Source: Glandiceps talaboti
Taxonomy: Eukaryota; Hemichordata; Enteropneusta; Spengelidae
Reading direction: 5' to 3'
DNA length: 37,500 bases
NCBI RefSeq assembly: GCF_964340395.1
Contig: NC_135562.1
Span: 15,718,796 to 15,756,295 of the forward strand
Part shown: one piece after another, positions 1 through 11,467 of the stretch
How the letters are laid out: every line of letters starts with the position of its first letter
Position numbering within the stretch: position 1 is the stretch's first letter
Position numbers and translations under genes: made by a program
Notes under the pieces: model-generated
Told to the model about the DNA's origin: nothing
The model's database searches: none
Seen by the model: the letters and a program-made list of their open reading frames with translations, nothing else

Positions 1-49
1 ACAAAGATGAGCGAAACGTCTTGGCCAGAAACACTTTACTGATATTATA

Positions 50-50
<1 letters not shown>

Positions 51-85
<35 letters not shown>

Positions 86-124
86 ACACACACACAGACA
101 GACACACACACACAAACACACACA
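51..124. repeat. (CA)n microsatellite
   Basis: A nearly pure CA run with a few CAGA/CATA interruptions. Confidence 0.97.
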
Positions 125-628
125 TATCCGCATATATACATATATATACGCACCATAGTATGCACGGTTTCAGTTAATGCAATTCTCAACTTGTCAAGTA
201 ATAAAATGATTTATTGGGTCTTTAGAAAACGATAATGTCAGGTCATGTCATGTCACACGTTAACAATTACAACATCAAAAATATAGATATAAATCACACG
301 ATCAGATTCTGTCATACTTTTCAAAAAAACACAGACGCTTATTACTAATTCAGTTTCGGTTTCACGCGACGTATTATTTTGTAAATGGTGCCAAAAGCCC
401 CACACAAGTCTGTATTTATGTAAATACTATTTTTAAAGTTGTGTTGATTTATTTCTTTTGTGGGGGTCAGAATAATCGTCATCCAATCACATTTGTCACA
501 TGCGTAATATAAAGCCTAATGGATTTTTAGACACTGAGGCCGTGCTTGGAGTAATCCTGTCCTGCGTCATTCGACCGCGAAAGGTTACAGACAGACTCAG
601 TGTATCTTTTGTTCACTCTTTTAGCCTT
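125..628. other. AT-rich unique sequence, no gene seen
   Basis: There is no convincing exon, RNA gene or repeat. Short open frames end in the adjoining TATG array. Confidence 0.6.
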
Positions 629-725
629 GTATGTATGTATGTATGTATGTATGTATGTATGTATGTATGTATGTATGTATGTATGTATGTATGTATGTAT
701 GTATGTATGTATGTATGTATGTATT
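629..725. repeat. (TATG)n microsatellite
   Basis: About 24 uninterrupted copies of a 4-bp unit. It gives artificial CMYV-type open frames. Confidence 0.98.
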
Positions 726-3193
726 GTTCTTGATAGGTCAGAGTGCTATTTTTGGTTTACAACTGATGCAATACGGTGTATTGTCATGACAGCAAAAATA
801 ACAAAATGTCGACGTTTTATGGCGGTACCGTTGCTGTTTCATATTCGTAATTGTGAAATTAAACGTCGAACAATGAAAGATAATAATAACAGAAAAATGG
901 CTGGGTTGATTTGAAATATCGTTCTGTATCACAATACTACGTGTTGTCGCGAGGCCCATGGCTACCCCAAAATAGATACATAGACACATACATAGAAACA
1001 CAATTTATAACCAAAACCACGGCCGTACAAATCTGGTAATGCTGAGGCAAGCACCCCCTTGCCCCCTAAGCTTCCCCAATGCCTTAATCTTGGATAAAAT
1101 TTAAACAAATTGACACAAACCAACAAAATTTTACAAAACGAAAATACAAACTAAACTAATCATTAAAATTGTTTATCCGTCACATGACCTACAGGTCAAA
1201 CAGATCAGCTTCCAAATAAAACTTGAAATCGAACGCGAAAAGGGTTCTAATAAACTGATGCACAATATTTTAATAAATAAACTCACAGGCTGGATCATCC
1301 AGTGTTTGCTTCGAATTCAGCAGAGTTTGTGGTCTAACAAGTAAAGAGATGACATGCTATATATAGAATATTGTGACACTAGATATTCTGTTTTGTGTCA
1401 CTGGTACATGTGTTATGACACAATGTGCGGGTACCGTTAATTTTCATTTCGGGTTAAATACGATACACACATGAGTAGTTACTGTTTGTATTGTACATGC
1501 TAAGATGTTATCTTATTCTCGATCTCATCACTATCACCATGGAAATGGATATCTCCAAATGGGATGTCTCTAAATGTCTGTTGGTTACCTTTGTTCCTAC
1601 TTTTCTACCCTCTCAAGTGTCTGTACTTGATCAAAACGATATAGATTAGAAAACATGCTAAAATAAGGCTAACCCTTTCTTCCTCCAATGGCAAATTGAA
1701 ACTAGAGCTGATATGTAGAATGACATAAACTTACACGATAATCTTGTGAATTTCAACACAAACGTTTGCACTTTTGATTGTATTGTCTGTGCTTCTGTGA
1801 TCATTCCATGACCCAAGATGGCGGTCTATTATTATTGGTCGTACTCCGACACATATTGATGTGTACCCAAATAAACAACTATGCCCCATTTTATAGCTTT
1901 CCAAACTACAATCTTTCCAGTGAATAACATTTGTTACTTTGTGTTGCGATGATTTAACAAATATATAATGTGGATCTCATAGTTTATGCACCCGATATAT
2001 TCAACAAAATGTATTCATAATTTATAGTAGGAACCATGTACGCTGTCGGCTTGGAATCTAGCTTAGTAGCTAGAACACACGTTCTAATATCAGCATTCGA
2101 TCATCCAGTTGGTCGCCCACACACTCGCGTACCCTCTCACAGCGACAGACTTACCTTGCATCGACGTCAAAATGAAAGCATCAAGTATTTCTCATGTGTT
2201 TATCACTATACAGTGTGTATAATATGTATCCATAGCGCAGATACTAGTACTTCACAGCTACCTGGTTTGACTCAATGATGTTAGGCCTATGGGACAGACG
2301 ACTTTTACAGGGGTGTCAATAGATTATATCTCAACTGAAGTGTGATAAAGGCCGATTTGGTACAGTATTGTACACTCTTGAAAAACGTTATTTTCTTTTG
2401 TAATTGACAGACACAACATATAAATATAATACAATATGAACGGCGTAAACTGTGAATAGTGAATCCTTAGGACACGTGATCACGCCCCCTCAGTAATATT
2501 AGCGTCATCAGTAGGGGGTTTCCCCATCTTTTGCATTTACTGTGATATGCGTACGCATACTGTACATACAATTGCTTTGGAATTAAATTGATGGTTTATA
2601 GTACTATATACCCGGACCCGGTTTGACGACATGTCCTATGTTATATTTACAATTTCAATTTGGCAATTTGACAATGGAGACTTTTATAGCAAGATTCCAT
2701 AGTAATGGTTTGTATGTTTCGTTGTTTATTGACATCTCAAAACGCCTTTGTATGCTGTATGAACATCCTCTCATTCAAAAGCTGGTTGCCATAGATACAA
2801 CTTTTACAACTCACAGGGTTATATGGAAAATTTGTTGAACCAACTGTGTTGACGTTAGATACACAGGTTGGTTCGTATATTGAACACTTCACAGCTCTAG
2901 ATAGACACAATATATCATAAATTGATTGCATTCGCCTTTTACGTTGCGTAGAATGTATGCATCTCCGATTCGGACTCATACATGCTGATTTTGATTATAA
3001 TAGCTGAAATTGTCGTTACATGCGTATGCGTAGAATTCGGAGTAAATATCAATATAATTCCGCTCCAAATTCAGTCACACCCACAGGTACTTGTTTCCCG
3101 AGATACGTATCAGAATATTTCTATCAGAATACAATAAAATGTCGATAATATCGATGATATTGACGTATTTAGCCAACCATATATGAAAGGGGT
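726..3193. other. Intergenic or intronic AT-rich DNA
   Basis: There are no recognised exons on either strand. A small imperfect inverted repeat (GAACCAACTGTGT against ACACAGGTTGGTTC) sits near 2836-2873. Nothing else stands out. Confidence 0.6.
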
Positions 3194-3303
3194 AAAATTA
3201 CACTTGTTTCTGTGATCGCTCAAGTTCACTCACCGCCAAATAACTTATTTCTCTTATTTCGCGGTGAGTGAACTTGCGCGATCACAGAAACAAGTGTAAT
3301 TTT
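3194..3303. repeat. Fold-back inverted repeat with 43-bp arms
   Basis: Arms 3194-3236 and 3261-3303 pair with a single mismatch (T against the expected G at 3220), separated by a 24-nt AT-rich spacer. It resembles a small MITE/foldback element. Confidence 0.9.
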
Positions 3304-3703
3304 TGGTGTTTGCAAAGCGATCACGATGAAAGCCCCGATATAGCCTTGAATTCTATTAGTGTCTGTAGATGTATCTGTATATTTTGTTCTGTCTTTGTTG
3401 TACCGTTTGTCTTCTTCCAAGCGGGACATATTTGTCCTTTATTTTTGTGCTGTACATTTTTGGCCCCTGGGTAGATTAGGTTGGTCCTATCAGGGTTACC
3501 ATTAATCGATGTATATTTTATAACATTTTGATAAAAAAGGTCATTTACTTGTATTATATTATTATAATTCTTGTCGGATTCGTTCACACAAAGTGATTAG
3601 AACTGTTCTGTTCTTTCAATAAATCAGGCTCATGTCATAATCCGAACTTCAAGCAGCTGACATTCATGCAACGAATAATTTATTTTCATGTCATTTATCT
3701 TTA

Positions 3704-3817
<114 letters not shown>

Positions 3818-3847
3818 TAGTTTTGGTAGTACTGGAACTCTTTCTTG

Positions 3848-3890
3848 GTTGTAACTCGGAGTTTCACGCATTGTGCGATCATCAGACAAC
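3848..3890 (-). ncRNA. Hammerhead-ribozyme-like motif of a Penelope-like element
   Basis: Read on the minus strand: GTTGT (stem I), CTGATGA core, CGCA-CAA-TGCG hairpin (stem II), GAAA core, a very short stem III (ACT-CCG-AGT), then the GTT cleavage triplet and ACAAC closing stem I (5 bp). All core nucleotides fit the hammerhead consensus. Stem II starts with a U-U pair where G-C is usual. Penelope-like elements are known to carry such minimal hammerheads in their terminal repeats, and this one lies just downstream of the element's endonuclease frame. Confidence 0.75.
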
Positions 3891-4086
3891 TCTGGTGTCT
3901 ACTCTCTGGGTGTGCTGTTTGAGTGTACACAATAGAAATATCATCACTATTGTCTGTGTTGGTGGGTTGGTGTTGTGTATGTGGAGGTGTTGGTTGTTAT
4001 TGTGTGAGTTATTGGGTGCGGACAAGTAGGTGTTGGCGGGTTGTTACATGTTGGGCTTTGATGTTCCGTTAGTTAACGGGTTTAGT
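3890..4086 (-). mobile_element. 3' untranslated part of the Penelope-like element
   Basis: The segment between the endonuclease stop and the hammerhead motif has no open frame. It is C/A-rich on the minus strand (many CAACACC-type runs). It belongs to the same insertion by position and ends at the (TA)n tract past the ribozyme. Confidence 0.6.
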
Positions 4087-4905
4087 TTAGGTGATAGAAG
4101 CTCTATTGAAGTTGGACAAATAAAACGTATTCTCGTGTCGGCATTTGGATATCAACTCAGTCCTTTTGTTTAGTGTGGAGCTTTTGTCTGCTTTAATAAT
4201 GGTTAGTGTTTCGGTTAAACACAGGTTGCATCGTTTTGTTTCATTGGTGTATGCTTGGGCTGTCTTGCTGATGGACCAGGATACGGAAAAAGGCTCGTTG
4301 TTTCTTTTCAGTTTCCAAATGTGTTTTGATAGTTCTGTGCTGTTTTCGTGTTTTTCATGTTTGAATGACTGTTTGTGGTTGGCGTATCTCTGTTTGAAGT
4401 TGTTCTCTGTTAGACAGATATATACTTTTGTTTGTTTTTTTCCGTGGACGGTGGCTTGGTATACGATGTTTTCCGTTTGGCATTCGCCGTTCAAAGGGCA
4501 GGTGTCTTTCTGTCTGCAATTACAAGGTTTTTGAGTGGGTTTAGTTTCACTGTTGGAGATGGTGGCGTTATGCGCTTTGATTATGGTAGCCATGTTTGGC
4601 ATGCAGCTATAACTGACTTTGACATTGTTTCTGTTGAATATTTTGTGTAACTTGGAGTCTGCTGGGAAATGTTTTGCGATTAGGTTGAGGAATCGTTTGC
4701 CTACATTGGTGGCTACGTTTTTGCTGTATGGTGGGTTGAACCAGATGGTGTTTTTATTTCTGTTTTTCTTGTTTTTCTGTGTCGGGGTGCTGGTGTACGT
4801 GATGTTCTCTTTGTAGCCGCTGGTTTTTAGTGCATTTTGGTACAGTGGGGCTGCCTGGTTGAAGATGTGTTCGTCGGATGATATGTCGGAAATTACTAAA
4901 AAAAA
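4087..4905 (-). pseudogene. 5'-truncated Penelope-like element: RT C-terminal region and GIY-YIG endonuclease
   Basis: An open frame of 272 codons runs from 4905 to the stop at 4087-4089. It begins within the conserved region after the reverse transcriptase core (SSDEHIFNQAAPLYQNALK, then WFNPPYSKNVATNVGKRFL and VKVSYSCMPNM). It continues with the Cys motif CNCRQKDTCPLNGEC and the endonuclease (NIVYQATV, KVYICLTENNFKQRYANHK, SKHIWKLK, KRCNLCLTE). This order is typical of Penelope-like elements with a C-terminal GIY-YIG domain. The second catalytic signature reads YIC rather than the expected YIG. An in-frame stop at 4906-4908 and loss of homology upstream mark the truncation: no RT catalytic core is present, so the copy is dead. 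Confidence 0.88.
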
Positions 4906-4909
4906 TTAC

Positions 4910-5518
4910 CAGTGTATGGCGTTGACCTACTTCATACATGTCAACCTACTTCATACATTATATTTGATACAATGTAGCGAAAGATGAATACACTTGGCGT
5001 CTTTACTTCCAGTCTATTCTTGTGTAACGAATATGAGGAGGGGTGGGGATAACCTCTACTGTTAACGTAACCCTCCTCTAATGTTACTCTCTCTCTCCAC
5101 TCCGTACACGGGATCGACTTGGACTTTAGGGGATTAGCTCAGACTACACTGAATGTTCATTGTTAACCTGGATCATTTAGAAGTAACCACGGAGCATATG
5201 CAAGCTCTAGTCTAGGCCTAGCTGTTGCCTCAGCGCTCTCCTTCCAAAGCATGAATCCATAATTTATTTCAACATTAAATATACAATGCTCAAATGATTG
5301 GGTGATAAAATAATCAACACCATAAATGAACGGAAGTGTTGCCGTCGCCTTAATTCAATGCAAATGATATTGACAAATATGAAAACTAGCTAAACAATGT
5401 GATCACGTCATCGTTCTTCCAACTGTCTGTAACCAGTCATTATTTGACACTTTTGATCTTATAATAACTTAATAAACACGTGCTCATACCGGTATATCGT
5501 GGCATGTTCTATCTTGTG
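4910..5518. other. Non-coding flank between the Penelope fragment and the TACA array
   Basis: A CTACTTCATACAT motif is repeated at 4927 and 4946. No exon, RNA gene or larger repeat is recognised. Confidence 0.6.
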
Positions 5519-5722
5519 GACATACATACATACATACATACATACGTACGTACGTACGTACGTACGTACGAACGTATGTACGTACGAACGTACGTACATA
5601 CATACATACATACATACATACATACATACATGCATACATACATACATACATACATACATACATACATACATACATAGACATACATACATACATACATACA
5701 TACATACATACATACATACATG
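5519..5722. repeat. (TACA)n/(TACG)n tetranucleotide array
   Basis: Blocks of TACG (5545-5597) are set within TACA copies, with an occasional AACG variant. Confidence 0.97.
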
Positions 5723-5724
5723 TA

Positions 5725-5954
5725 ATAGACAGTCAACGAGTTCAGGAGGGTTATGTGGTTATAAAAGAGAGGGCGTAGCCCCCCGAGTTTTTGGCACATA
5801 TTCCTACCGAACTCGTTGTCTATCTTGCTTATACTACAGCGTGATTGGCTCAAACGGATATATAGGTCACACCCCTAAGAAAGAGTGGGATATGGCTCCA
5901 TATAACCAACCGAAATCAATGCCTCTGATTGGCCAAGTCTAGCCGTAGTATAAA
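5725..5954. mobile_element. MITE-like composite repeat, copy 1
   Basis: About 230 bp made of two adjacent palindromic modules. The first has ends CAACGAGTTC and GAACTCGTTG (5732-5819). The second has inverted ends of the form TATACTAC(A/G)GC, near 5829 and 5952, with GATTGGC/GCCAATC-like subterminal parts. A clearly related copy with both modules in the same order is at 26299-26579. There are no coding features, so non-autonomous DNA transposon is the best guess. This copy interrupts the TACA arrays. Confidence 0.75.
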
Positions 5955-6183
5955 CATACATACATACATACATACATACATACATACATACATACATACG
6001 TACATACGTACATACATACATACATACATACATACATACATACATACATACATACATACATACATACGTACATACATACATACATACATACATACATACA
6101 TACATACATACATACTTACGTACATACATACATACATACGTACATACATACATACATACATACATACATACAAATGTACATAC

Positions 6184-6214
<31 letters not shown>

Positions 6215-6312
6215 CATACATACATACATACTTACATACATACATACATACATACATATACTTACATACATACATACATACATACTTACATACACATACA
6301 TACATACATACA

Positions 6313-6344
<32 letters not shown>

Positions 6345-6446
6345 CATACATACGTACATACATACATACATACATACATACATACATACATACATACATA
6401 CATACGTACGTACGTACGTACGTACGTACGTACGTACATACATACA

Positions 6447-6478
<32 letters not shown>

Positions 6479-6731
6479 CTTACATACATACATACATACA
6501 TACGTACGTACATACATACATACATACATACATACATACATACATACATACATACATACATCCATACATACATACATACATACATACTTACGTACATACA
6601 TACGTACATACGTACATACATACATACATACATACATACATACATACATACATACATACATACATACATACATACACACACACATACATACATACATACA
6701 TACATACATACGTACATGCATACGTACGTAC
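5953..6731. repeat. (TACA)n/(TACG)n tetranucleotide array, about 780 bp
   Basis: It is mostly TACA, with scattered single TACG, TACT and TATACT variants and one pure TACG block (about 6405-6437). It continues the array left of the MITE-like element. Open frames on both strands (HTYI, CMYV) are artefacts of the 4-bp period. Confidence 0.97.
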
Positions 6732-6734
6732 CTT

Positions 6735-7320
6735 GCTAAGTGTTTAATTATCTAGATAAGTACGTATTTTGTGAAAGTTATCTGTTAAAAAATTGCGGAC
6801 GTTTTAACTTCACACTTTTTTCCGTAACCGTGTATAACATAAATGAAAAAAAGTAATAAAATCGATCTGCGACACTCATTTCATAGCAGAAAATGTCTTT
6901 ATTTCCAAAAGTGAACAAAATGTTTCCAAAATGTTTCTCTGTAAATGCTGCGTTTGAAAACAGTAAAATTTGTAGCTAATCCCAAGATATTGAAATCAGC
7001 CCATTAGCATCGAAGCAAGAGTTCACATTGGGAAAAGTTTCCTTATTTTCAAAAAAGATGATTTAGGAATGAATTGTCCCCTAAGTGAACACTGACAACA
7101 TACAAACAGACACAATTCAACATATCATGGTTTGGTGTATTGACATAAATAATATTAAATAAACCTTAAGCCCAAAGTTAATAATGTGATATAAATTTTA
7201 ATTTCAAATTTAGGAGTAGATAAATCCTCAGTGGGTATTGTTATAAAACAAAGGGTTGGTTTAGGTGCCACTCCCCTTCGTTGCTATGTGACAGGGTCAG
7301 ACGATCGTATATGGTTCGTG
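6735..7320. other. AT-rich non-coding stretch
   Basis: No exon or RNA gene was seen on either strand. Confidence 0.6.
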
Positions 7321-7324
7321 TATA

Positions 7325-7404
7325 CTAATCAGCAACATTAGCATTCTCGATGTCTCTTCTGGTAATGGTGGCAAACCCAGAGTAGCTAGCTGTCGAACGG
7401 TCTC
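7325..7404 (-). CDS. Possible terminal exon of an unidentified minus-strand gene
   Basis: After a good acceptor (GTTATTCCAG) there is an open stretch ending in TAG that reads DRSTASYSGFATITRRDIEN plus five residues. It resembles a short cytoplasmic tail. No partner exon with matching phase was established, and the lectin gene already ends at 8265, so this could be an alternative 3' end, another gene or chance. Confidence 0.25.
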
Positions 7405-7407
7405 CTG

Positions 7408-8264
7408 GAATAACATTATCTGTTAGGACATACTCGATAAAAAAATCCCCATTACATTGATTTGGTGAACGGTCAGAAGGTCTAGAGAATGATGTAGAAA
7501 AGTCAATATTGGGAGAATTGTCCTGCTAGTATTCTAAAGTCTAATTCTTCCAGCTAAGCATTCCATGCTTAAACTTTTGTTCTAGTTTAGTTGTATGCCC
7601 GAGGATAATTATTGATTGATGTTGCCGAAGAGTGCTGCCTTGATCTGTTGTTTTGTAAAACAATATGTAATCCTGGATATCAGGAAAACATCAACATTTA
7701 GTAGATATAAATTATCTGTATTGTTTATAGAGATTATACAAGTTAAAGTTTCATTGTTATTGTTTTCTGCAGAAATTAATTAAACTCCTTTATGTAAATC
7801 AATACAAATGAACCAAATGCCAGAAGCAAGCCTTCCACAAGGCTTAGTTAGGATATATTATTAGTACCGACTTTCAGTGTAATTCGACTACTTTTCTGTT
7901 GCATTGGAACCATTTCAGCCAGTATCATATTACCAATATATATCTGTGCAATTCAAGCTCACTGTCTCCTCTTTGATATCTGATACATGCACAGTGATTT
8001 CGATAGTTAGCTGTGAGAGAAATATAAAAAACTCTGAATTAAGAAAATTATTATTATCTATATGCAATTGACCAATAACATAAATTATTATTGTTGAAAC
8101 ATTTGCATTGTGGATATACATGACTGTACATACATATTTATGCTGAATAGGTACTGGGTATGGATTTTAATAATATACTATTTTAGTAATTAAAATATAA
8201 TATAATATTTCGTACCAGTTGTCATAATTTCTACAAATTTTATATTGCAACTTTTCCTACCTAT
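7408..8264. other. AT-rich stretch downstream of the lectin gene
   Basis: A minus-strand segment after a fair acceptor (TTTCTCTCACAG, about 8010) reads LTIEITVHVSDIKEET and reaches a GTGAGC donor-like site. Its phase does not fit the candidate exon at 7325-7404, so it is not called. Confidence 0.4.
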
Positions 8265-10891
8265 TTATGACTGCGGAAGCGGAAACCCGGTCCATACTTG
8301 AATACCGATCGGTAATGTTTGGATTTCCCCCCTAACACTCTTCAGATAGCAACGTCGGTAATAGTCGCCAGAAAGATGAAATGTCCAAGCCTGACAGAGA
8401 GGTATATGGTAACACAAGGCACAACACAAATTCTGTGAATCAGTTTTAAAGTAATCATTTCCATGAGGAGAATGGATGTTACTTCCGGTATAGGACATTC
8501 CTTCCAAACTATTGCATCGGAAATCTGAAATAATGAGACAACAAGTAAAGATACCTGTTGTGACTTGTCGTACCTCGAGGATATCTGATTTGATAAGTCG
8601 GATGATTTTAATCAGGCAAAATAAAAAGAAATACTGTGAGTTTCTGAAAGATATAAAATTCTTTGTCTTTTTGACCTTCATGCACACCTGTTTTATTTCC
8701 CCAGTGATACTTGAACATATTTCATCAAAATATTACAGAAGGGTGTATTCTGACCGACATTTTGTTTGGTTGTGGGTCGTACCATTATTTTTTAGCCTCT
8801 AAAGGGCAAAGCCTGACAGGGGCTACTACATTGGGATTTGTTCGTCTGTCCGTCCGTTCATCTGTCCTGCCTTCTGTCTGTCTGTCCGCATCTACCTGTA
8901 TCTCCAATATACATGCACCAATTTCAACCAAACCTGGTACAAATGTCAGATGTTAGAGAGGGCATATGCACGTCATTTGGTTTTACAACCCTCACAGCAA
9001 CAGCGAAATGGTAGCCACATTTGTTGTAAATAATCACACTTTGCCTTTGAAGTTTAACAGATAGAGACCTCATTCAAGTTTCTTCACACACGTTATCAAT
9101 CATGTGTTTTTTATTGGCACATTTACTTTGACCTTGACCTCCATTTTCAAGGTCAAATAGCCATATTATTGTCAAAGTGTGTATGTATATCTCTGATATA
9201 CATGGACTGATTTCAACCAAACCTTGTACAAATGCTAGATGCTATAGTCTGCATATACACATCACTTTGTTTCATACCCCCATTATAATGGCGGCCATAT
9301 TTGTCATACATATTCACATTTTGGCTGATAACTCTTGATGCTTAACAGATAGAGACCCTATTTAAGTGCTTTCATTGTAGTTATAAATGATGAGCTTTCT
9401 CATGAGACACTGGCGTTTGACCTTGACCTTCATCTTCAGGGTCAATAGCTATGTCTTCCTATTTTGAAATCATTAAGATAATATAAATATTAATACTAAT
9501 GTGCCTGAAATTGTCAAGGATCTGTACATAATAGATACGAAATGAACAACCCTTTCAGGTGTTGTCAGTGTATCTCTTTGATTCCCTTAAAGGCCATGCC
9601 ATAGTTGTTGTCCTTTTTAAAGTGACAGCCTGCGACCTAATGTACAAACTAAAGAACTTGTTGTAGTAACTACAACAAATACCTATTTTTTTTTAAATTT
9701 CTTTTTTGGGGGGGGGGCTACGTCTTCCTTGAAGACTTGTTTAAGAATGCAAACAATTAAAATCATCTGCGGCCATATTATCAGAAATTATTGTTTCACC
9801 ATTAATAGTACTATCTTCTTCCAATATTAATATAAATATGTATTTAAGAAAATTGTGTACATTGCCACTATTTTCAGATCAATGGTACTACCAAACCAGA
9901 GTGACTATAGAATTAGAATTAGGCAGCATGATGTCTTTTAACCTTGCACAAGGTTTCTTAGTAATTACATTATAAAAATACAGACACCGTGAGTGCCCAA
10001 GCACATCAAATGAAACATTTTATCTCTCTCCGTGAACACAAATTAACCACTGTCGGATGAAACAAGGAAGAGTCAAACACAAAATTGTTAAGTTGTGTTC
10101 GTAGTGAGATAAAATGTAACAATACATGTGCGTGTGCACTACTAGTGCCAGTATTTTTGTGTATTTCGTGACAGAAAACCCCACACACGTTAGTGAGATG
10201 TAAAGAACCATCATGCCACATAATTGAAACTCTATACTCTGTCTTGTTTGGTAGTAACATACCTTTTTCACAGGTATAACCAAACTTGTTATCACACCAT
10301 ATATCATTCCATGTGCCGTCCGATTTTCTAATATGGCAACAATCTTCAACATTGTTTCTATTGTTTGGTTCTCCATAACCCCAACTTTCAAACGTCACCT
10401 GAAACCAAATTGATAAAACAAATTCACAGAGATATTTTCTGCTTCTGCTAGTTTGGAAAATGAGTCAAAACGTTCAAAACTGCCATTACTTTCCCCGATT
10501 TCATCTTTTAAAACATCACCATTTGATATTACAGGCGTTGGTATAATTATAATATTGTCTAATATTCGTTACCTATGAGTTCACATTTGTCAGTCTCTTC
10601 AAGGAATCAACTAATCTTAAACTGTACGCGATGTCTTACTAATTGATCTGATATACTAATGATTCTTTCTGGCTTTTTAGATCTTGCTTTTAAATACTAG
10701 AAATAGTATCACTATATAACTAACTACCTCAACAGATACAAATATTGAGTGTCGTCGTTGATCAGCCAGAGTAATTTATAAAACAGATGAATTTTTAATT
10801 ACCCCTGAACCATCTACCCATTTCATATCTCCTTCCGAGTCTATGTCGTCTAGTCCAATCCACAGGTCAACCCCATAAATCACAGCGCTAC
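8265..10891 (-). CDS. C-type lectin domain plus PAN/Apple domain protein (3' part, three exons)
   Basis: Exons read from high to low coordinate are 10891-10803, 10398-10263 and 8524-8265. Phases match (1, 0, 1), giving 160 residues to a TAA stop. Exon 1 carries the WIGLDD and KWVDGSG core of a C-type lectin domain. Exon 2 carries YGEPNN, EDCC, GTWNDIWC and GYTCEK. The EPN and WND motifs are the calcium/sugar-binding signature associated with mannose-type ligands. Exon 3 is Cys-rich (NLCCALCYHIPLCQAWTF, then RRCYLKS), like a PAN/Apple domain. The N-terminal half of the lectin fold (the CxxGW...CY part) should be in an upstream exon, which I could not find between 10.9 and 15 kb. The protein is likely extracellular. 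It may be the 3' end of the gene whose signal-anchor exon starts at 15716. Confidence 0.82.
8800..9475. repeat. Dispersed repeat in two tandem monomers (about 289 bp period)
   Basis: TTTCAACCAAACCTGGTACA near 8922 recurs as TTTCAACCAAACCTTGTACA near 9211. Other shared blocks are ATATACATG, AACAGATAGAGACC and TTTGACCTTGACCT. It lies in the intron before the last lectin exon and has no coding content. Confidence 0.85.
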
Positions 10892-11152
10892 CTGTTATTG
10901 AAAAGTAATAACAATAGCATTTCTTCCATGCACAAGCCAAGATGTTATCATTGAACAGAAAACATGTTACAACAATCCGTGTATACATCATTGATTCTGG
11001 CGTGTTAAAAATATGAAAACGTTCCAAATCGACAATATTTGTCTCGATTCTTAAGGAGGTATACTTATATCATTCCCTAATATTATAATTCATTCAGACG
11101 GAAAAATCTCGTGACCTAGAGTTTTGTCGCTACTAGTATAGCGACTTGTGGT

Positions 11153-11200
11153 GACAGACAGACAGCCAGACATACAGACAGACAGACGAGACAGCCAGCA

Positions 11201-11237
<37 letters not shown>

Positions 11238-11239
11238 GC
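11153..11239. repeat. (ACAG)n array
   Basis: It is imperfect at the left and pure ACAG at the right. It is complementary to the CTGT array 70 bp downstream. Confidence 0.95.
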
Positions 11240-11309
11240 GAGTTTTCATGCCTGCCTGCTTGTCTGTTTTTTGTTTCATTGATCGTTTGCTTGTTTGTAT
11301 GTTTGTTTA

Positions 11310-11311
<2 letters not shown>

Positions 11312-11364
<53 letters not shown>

Positions 11365-11409
11365 GCCTACCTATCTTCTTTCCTATCTATCTATCTATCT
11401 ATCTATCTA

Positions 11410-11467
<58 letters not shown>

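Noticed and set aside
5916-6755. Long open frames on both strands reading HTYI or CMYV repeats
   Set aside because: They come from the 4-bp TACA/TACG period, which lacks stop codons in several frames at once; there is no coding signal.
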